Source: CAZOGW01 sp964579415 (GTDB taxonomy: Bacteria > Actinomycetota > Acidimicrobiia > Spongiisociales > UBA5794). From it: a DNA stretch of 26,275 nt. The stretch is from positions 1-26,275 of the forward strand of contig CAZOGW010000033.1 of NCBI GenBank assembly GCA_964579415.1, given 5' to 3'. A program made the position numbers and the translations under genes. This document shows positions 23,450-26,275 of this stretch, in pieces. The notes beneath the pieces were generated by a model. The model searched no databases and was not told where the DNA came from. It was given only the letters and a program-made list of their open reading frames with translations. Numbering within the stretch: the first letter of the stretch is position 1; the number at the start of each line of letters is the position of its first letter.

Positions 23450-23476
23450 AACGACGCCGACGCGGGCGCGGTTCCC
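23450..23476 (-). promoter_or_regulatory. ECF-type autoregulatory promoter
   Basis: On the minus strand GGGAAC (23471-23476), a 17-base spacer and CGTT (23450-23453) match the GGAAC-N16/17-CGTT consensus used by actinobacterial SigE/SigH-class factors. The start of transcription would fall near 23443, about 27 bases before the sigma GTG. Confidence 0.65.
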
Positions 23477-23495
23477 GACTACCGGTCCGCGGCTG

Positions 23496-23699
23496 TCAGG
23501 CCTCGTTCTGCTTCTGCTCGACCTTGCCGGCCTCGTCGTCGCTGTCCGATGCGCCTTCGTCCAGGCCCTTGCGGAACTCCTTGGCCGATGCGCCCAGCGA
23601 GCGGGCCAGATCGGGGATCTTCCGTGCGCCGAACAGGAGCACCAGCACCAGCAGGACGATGATGAGCTCCCAGCCCCCCATGTTTCTTAGAAATCCCAT
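23496..23699 (-). CDS. tatA: Twin-arginine translocase subunit TatA
   Basis: A 67-residue TatA/E protein. A short N-terminus leads to one membrane helix (GWELIIVLLVLVLLFG, about residues 9-24), the hinge FGARKIPDLARSLG and an amphipathic helix (SAKEFRKGL), then an acidic tail. TatA oligomers form the path for folded, twin-arginine proteins across the membrane. GAGGAGGAG 6 bases before the ATG is a strong ribosome binding site. It precedes the sigma operon in the same direction; some actinobacteria have a tatB gene close to sigE-rseA, so the linkage may be meaningful. Confidence 0.92.
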   Translation of the reverse strand: MGFLRNMGGWELIIVLLVLVLLFGARKIPDLARSLGASAKEFRKGLDEGASDSDDEAGKVEQKQNEA

Positions 23700-23764
23700 G
23701 GTGTCTCCTCCTCACAGGGCAGTGTAGACGTTCAATCCCACTGTAGGACGGCCCGGTTGCTGCA

Positions 23765-23784
23765 GGGTGACCGCAGGGTCACCC
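23765..23784 (-). other. Hairpin spanning the stop of the unknown anchored gene
   Basis: GGGTGACC (23765-23772), a 4-base loop and GGTCACCC (23777-23784) form a perfect 8-bp stem that includes the TGA stop (23779-23781) of the minus-strand gene. It has no T-tract. This gene end lacks a heptamer array, so the hairpin may play the end-of-gene role here. Confidence 0.45.
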
Positions 23785-24681
23785 CAGGCTGATGGCGTCG
23801 ACCCAGCGCTGGAATCGCTCCCGGGTGACGAAGCGGACGGTGCCGATGCGGCGCTCCTTGTCGTAGATGACGAAGGGCCCGAACTTCTCGGTGAAGAGCA
23901 GGCCGCGTGACGCCGGCGACTGGCCGAAGCGGAGCACGAAGCCGTCCACCACCTGTTCCGACAGCTCGGGGTGCGCCCCCGGCTCGTGTTCGACGATCTC
24001 GACGTAGTGGTCGACGCCGCCCTTGGCGGCGATGAGCGCATTCCCCTCCTCGCGGATCGAGTAGCCGGCGAGTCGAAGCAGTCCGGGCACCAGGGCGGCG
24101 ATGCTGGTCCTCGACGGGTCGATGCCCTGGGTGCGCAGGCCGGCGTCCACCGAAGCGGGCAGGCGCAACTCTTCGACCAGCGGTGTCAGCTCGTCGCTGG
24201 GGACGCGTGCCTCGACACCGCCCCCGAATGGGGCTTGGTCGACGTCGAAGAGGTCAGGGCCGGCGCTGCGCGGGATCAGCGGGTGGTCACCGGGAGCGGG
24301 CGGCGGGGGCAGCTCACCGGGACCGTCCAGGGTGAGGGAGCCGACCTCGACGGCATCGCCGTCGCGCAGTCCGTAGGCGTAAACGGTGGAGACACCTTCC
24401 AGCGGGAGGGTGCTCCGCTTGGCTCGCAGCACCTCGACCGCCTCACGCAACAGGATCTCTGCCAGCACCGGGTCGGGATCACCCGGGGGGATGGGGACCG
24501 AGAAGTAGACGCGCCCGGCCCCCTGTGAGACGTGGAAGTCCCGCGCCGCCGGGCGCAGGCCGGTCGGCTCATCGGGGCCTACCTCCGCGGCTCCTCCTTC
24601 TCCGGTGGCCGAGCGCGACCGCATGTACACGAACAGGGCCACCAGGGCGACGATTACGACGATGGCGATGACGTAAACCAA
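23779..24681 (-). CDS. Membrane-anchored protein of unknown function
   Basis: I do not recognise this 300-residue protein. It has one N-terminal membrane helix (VYVIAIVVIVALVALFVYM, about residues 2-20) followed directly by RSRS, so the bulk should face the cytoplasm. A Pro/Gly-rich middle (about 100-140) separates an N-terminal part (VSQGAGRVYFSVPIPPGDPDPVLAEILLREAVEVLRAK) from a C-terminal part (GYSIREEGNALIAAKGGVDHYVEIVEHEPGAHPELSEQVVDGFVLRF to FVTRERFQRWVDAI). The C-terminal pattern vaguely recalls restriction-endonuclease-like folds, but I see no convincing D-ExK site. The TTG start at 24681 is chosen because GAGGAG lies 7 bases upstream; the open frame to 24771 would run into a heptamer array. 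It precedes tatA in the same direction. Confidence 0.65.
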   Translation of the reverse strand: MVYVIAIVVIVALVALFVYMRSRSATGEGGAAEVGPDEPTGLRPAARDFHVSQGAGRVYFSVPIPPGDPDPVLAEILLREAVEVLRAKRSTLPLEGVSTVYAYGLRDGDAVEVGSLTLDGPGELPPPPAPGDHPLIPRSAGPDLFDVDQAPFGGGVEARVPSDELTPLVEELRLPASVDAGLRTQGIDPSRTSIAALVPGLLRLAGYSIREEGNALIAAKGGVDHYVEIVEHEPGAHPELSEQVVDGFVLRFGQSPASRGLLFTEKFGPFVIYDKERRIGTVRFVTRERFQRWVDAISLG

Positions 24682-24758
24682 GAACGCGCTCCTCGGGAGG
24701 TGGAATCCCAAGTGTACCCGCTGATCATCGCGCCCACCGATGAGCATCCGTCGGCGCA

Positions 24759-24783
24759 TACCAAGTACCAAGTACCAAGTACC
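24759..24783. repeat. Heptamer array between whiB-like gene and unknown gene
   Basis: Three TACCAAG units plus TACC. It lies 21 bases after the whiB-like stop (minus strand) and about 65 bases before the ribosome binding site of the next gene. Read on the strand of the gene it follows, the unit is TACTTGG, as in several other arrays. Confidence 0.93.
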
Positions 24784-24804
24784 GCCGGCGCCACCAGGCG
24801 ACGG

Positions 24805-25086
24805 CTAAGACACCTTGCGGTGGGCTGTGATTGCGGCCCGCTCGCGGCGGATACGGCGCCGATCACGCTCGGAGAGGCCTCCCCAGATGCCGAACTTCTC
24901 CGAGGAGATGATGGCGAACTCGAGGCACTGCTCCTGGACGGAGCATTCACGGCAGATCGCCTTGGCTGCCCGGGTGGAGGCCCCCCGCTCGGGGAAGAAG
25001 AGATCGGGATCGGCGCCGCGACAGTTGGCGAAGTCCTGCCAAGCAAGATCGTCCGATGCAAGCATCTCGATCAGGCGCGTGAACAT
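24805..25086 (-). CDS. WhiB-family iron-sulfur transcriptional regulator
   Basis: A 93-residue Wbl protein. The four cluster-binding cysteines are C22 (ANCRG), C45 and C48 (AICRECSV) and C54 (EQCLEF). The GIWGG turn is at 66-70, followed by the basic tail SERDRRRIRRERAA. Wbl proteins bind a 4Fe-4S cluster and act with the principal sigma factor in redox, nitric-oxide or developmental control. ATG 25086 is preferred: AGGGAG lies 4 bases upstream, and the longer frame to 25131 begins upstream of the predicted -10. Length is close to WhiB1/WhiB2-type proteins. It is divergent from the sdh operon. Confidence 0.92.
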   Translation of the reverse strand: MFTRLIEMLASDDLAWQDFANCRGADPDLFFPERGASTRAAKAICRECSVQEQCLEFAIISSEKFGIWGGLSERDRRRIRRERAAITAHRKVS

Positions 25087-25103
25087 CTCACTCCCTACAC
25101 ACT

Positions 25104-25124
25104 TGTAATTACGCCTGTGTAATT
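25104..25124. promoter_or_regulatory. Direct TGTAATT repeats at the whiB promoter
   Basis: TGTAATT occurs at 25104-25110 and 25118-25124, 14 bases apart. The second overlaps the -10 and the first lies near the predicted transcription start; the first is also part of the palindrome GTAATTAC (25105-25112). This AT-rich patch stands out in GC-rich DNA and could be an operator. Confidence 0.4.
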
Positions 25125-25150
25125 CTCCCAACGTCCCGCGCGCCTGTCAA
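25122..25150 (-). promoter_or_regulatory. Promoter of the whiB-like gene
   Basis: Minus strand: a perfect -35 TTGACA (25145-25150), a 17-base spacer and -10 GAGAAT (25122-25127). Transcription would start near 25115, about 30 bases before the ATG. Confidence 0.6.
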
Positions 25151-25250
25151 CCTGAAATCATCTCCACCCGTTCAGGGGGAGGGGCAGGTGCAGTGGCGTG
25201 AAGACTCCCGGCAGGTTCTTCGCGATCGCGATCCAGGCATCCCCTCCGGC

Positions 25251-25300
25251 TTCGCGCCCGCGCTACTCGCAGATAGCGCCCGGCGCGAAAGTGTCATAAT
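25251..25300 (+). promoter_or_regulatory. Dyad and -10 upstream of sdhC
   Basis: TTCGCGCC (25251-25258) pairs with GGCGCGAA (25282-25289), and inside it GCGCTA (25260-25265) pairs with TAGCGC (25274-25279), making a nearly continuous 14-bp dyad with an 8-base loop. A CATAAT -10-like box follows at 25295-25300, about 35 bases before the sdhC GTG. The dyad covers the -35 area, as a repressor site would. Confidence 0.45.
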
Positions 25301-25335
25301 GGCTCGGCGTCTCCGCATCTCAGGAAGGAAGGGAC

Positions 25336-26061
25336 GTGACCGCGACACGACAGGAAGCTCGCCGCAGGCGCAGCATCTGGATCGTCGACCTCTACCGCAC
25401 CGACGTGGGCAAGAAGTACGCCATGGCGGTCAGCGGGGTCATCGGGCTCGTCTTCATCTTCTTCCACATGGTTGGCAACCTCCATGCCTTCGAGGGCGCC
25501 CACGAACTCAACGAGTACGCCGAGGCGCTGCGCGACATCGGTGAGCCCCTCTTCCCCCGCACCCTGCTGCTGTGGGTGTTCCTGCGGCTGCCGATCATCC
25601 TCGCCCTGGCGGTGCACGTCCACGCCGCCTGGGCGCTGACCCGGGTCAACCACGCCGCCCGCTCCACCGACTACGACGCCCCCCGCAGCTACATCGCCGC
25701 CAACTACGCCTCGCGCACGATGCGCTGGACCGGGGTCATCGTGCTGCTCTACCTGGCGTGGCACCTGGCCGACCTCACCTGGGGAATCGCCATGGTGAAC
25801 CCGGAGTTCGTGCGCGGCGACGTCTATGGCAACCTGGTGTACAGCCTGCAGCGCTGGCCGGTCACGCTCCTCTACCTGGTGGCCATGGGCGCCCTGGCGT
25901 TCCACGTCTGGCACGGCGCCTGGAGCCTGTTCCAGAGCCTCGGCGTCAACAACCAGCGCTTCAACCGGTTCCGTCGCGTCTTCGCCAACGTGTTCACCGC
26001 CATCGTGACCGTGGGTTTCGCCGCGGTGCCGATCGGCGTGCAACTCGGGATCATCTCGTGA
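25336..26061 (+). CDS. sdhC: Succinate dehydrogenase cytochrome b subunit SdhC (b558 type)
   Basis: A 241-residue membrane cytochrome of the single-subunit b558 succinate dehydrogenase/fumarate reductase type. Five membrane segments are expected: about residues 30-50 (AVSGVIGLVFIFFHMVGNLHAF), 78-100, 130-150, 175-197 and 215-238. Candidate heme histidines lie in FFHMVGNLH, VHVHAAW, LAWHLADL and FHVWHGAW. Such subunits carry two b hemes and pass electrons from the Fe-S subunit to menaquinone. The GTG start at 25336 follows AAGGAAGGG. sdhA begins 14 bases after its stop, in the order sdhC-sdhA usual for this type. Confidence 0.9.
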   Translation: MTATRQEARRRRSIWIVDLYRTDVGKKYAMAVSGVIGLVFIFFHMVGNLHAFEGAHELNEYAEALRDIGEPLFPRTLLLWVFLRLPIILALAVHVHAAWALTRVNHAARSTDYDAPRSYIAANYASRTMRWTGVIVLLYLAWHLADLTWGIAMVNPEFVRGDVYGNLVYSLQRWPVTLLYLVAMGALAFHVWHGAWSLFQSLGVNNQRFNRFRRVFANVFTAIVTVGFAAVPIGVQLGIIS

Positions 26062-26074
26062 CGGGAGTCGGGCA

Positions 26075-26275
26075 GTGACGTTGGACGCCAAGATCCCCCC
26101 GGGTCCGGTTCAGGAGAAGTGGGACCACCACCGGTTCAACATCCGGCTGGTCAACCCCGCCAACAAGCGCAAGTACAAGGTGATCGTCGTCGGCACCGGC
26201 CTCGCCGGGGCCTCGGCGGCGGCCACCCTCGGCGAGCTGGGCTACCAGGTGGACGCATTCACCTTCCACGACTCC
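26075..26275 (+). CDS. sdhA: Succinate dehydrogenase flavoprotein subunit SdhA, 5' part
   Basis: The first 67 codons of SdhA, cut by the window end. The start is GTG 26075, giving MTLDAKIPPGPVQEKWDHHR, then a lysine-rich KRKYKVIVVGTGLAGASAAA (about residues 32-51). The FAD dinucleotide motif GTGLAGASAA is visible, followed by ATLGELGYQVDAF. The lead-in sequence and position directly after a b558-type sdhC identify it as the menaquinone-linked actinobacterial/Bacteroidetes-type SdhA. It oxidises succinate at a covalently bound FAD on the cytoplasmic side. Confidence 0.9.
   Translation, partial: MTLDAKIPPGPVQEKWDHHRFNIRLVNPANKRKYKVIVVGTGLAGASAAATLGELGYQVDAFTFHDS

Noticed and set aside
24682..24771. 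ATG 24771 start for the membrane-anchored unknown protein
   Set aside because: It would begin within the heptamer array and put about 30 arginine-rich residues before the membrane helix; TTG 24681 has a well-spaced GAGGAG.

Overview
The window is GC-rich (roughly 68-70% by eye), with many GTG starts and 4-base GTGA/ATGA gene overlaps. It carries a WhiB-family regulator, an actinobacterial-type DUF2342 zinc metalloprotease, and an ECF sigma factor with a ZAS anti-sigma factor. This points to a high-GC actinobacterium, probably a deep-branching one such as Acidimicrobiia; the class is an impression, not a demonstrated result. A run of 100 Ns (11433-11532) shows it is a scaffold from a draft or metagenomic assembly.

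Layout. 1-378 has no convincing gene and holds a GC-rich 34-bp direct repeat. 379-3307 (minus) encodes a stand-alone TOPRIM protein, a YdeI/OmpD-associated protein and PaaN. 3360-6899 (minus) encodes PaaJ, PaaH and PaaG, the lower part of phenylacetyl-CoA degradation; the epoxidase genes paaABCDE are not in the window. 6955-7637 (minus) is a FitAB/VapBC-type toxin-antitoxin pair. 7746-9012 (plus) has a HEAT-repeat protein and a dienelactone-hydrolase-like protein; moaE (minus) and the DUF2342 metalloprotease (plus) follow. 10788-17059 is the phosphate regulon: phoB and phoR on the minus strand, broken by the gap, and divergent pstS-pstC-pstA-pstB-phoU with a PHO-box-like sequence between the two groups. 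17253-21155 (minus) holds two tandem 631-residue secreted propeller/RTX proteins that share an identical 636-bp 3' segment. 21346-24681 (minus) is an envelope-stress locus: a membrane-anchored unknown protein, tatA, ECF sigma, a double-ZAS anti-sigma and an RseB/MucB-like protein, with a matching ECF promoter before the sigma gene. 24805-25086 (minus) is whiB-like, and 25336-end (plus) is sdhC followed by the start of sdhA.

The most unusual feature is a family of 7-bp tandem arrays, with units such as TACCTAG, TACTTAG, TACTTGG, TACTAAG and TACCAAG and a TACGTAA variant. There are nine arrays. Each lies within about 0-21 bases downstream of a stop codon, or supplies the stop codon, at what look like transcription-unit ends, and none lies inside tightly overlapping operons. 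One array pair forms a 26-bp inverted repeat between convergent genes. The two recently homogenised RTX genes carry the same array with different unit numbers, so the arrays appear to be dynamic. This is the best candidate for an undescribed element system; it recalls the heptameric STRR repeats of cyanobacteria in form but differs in sequence and in its gene-end placement.
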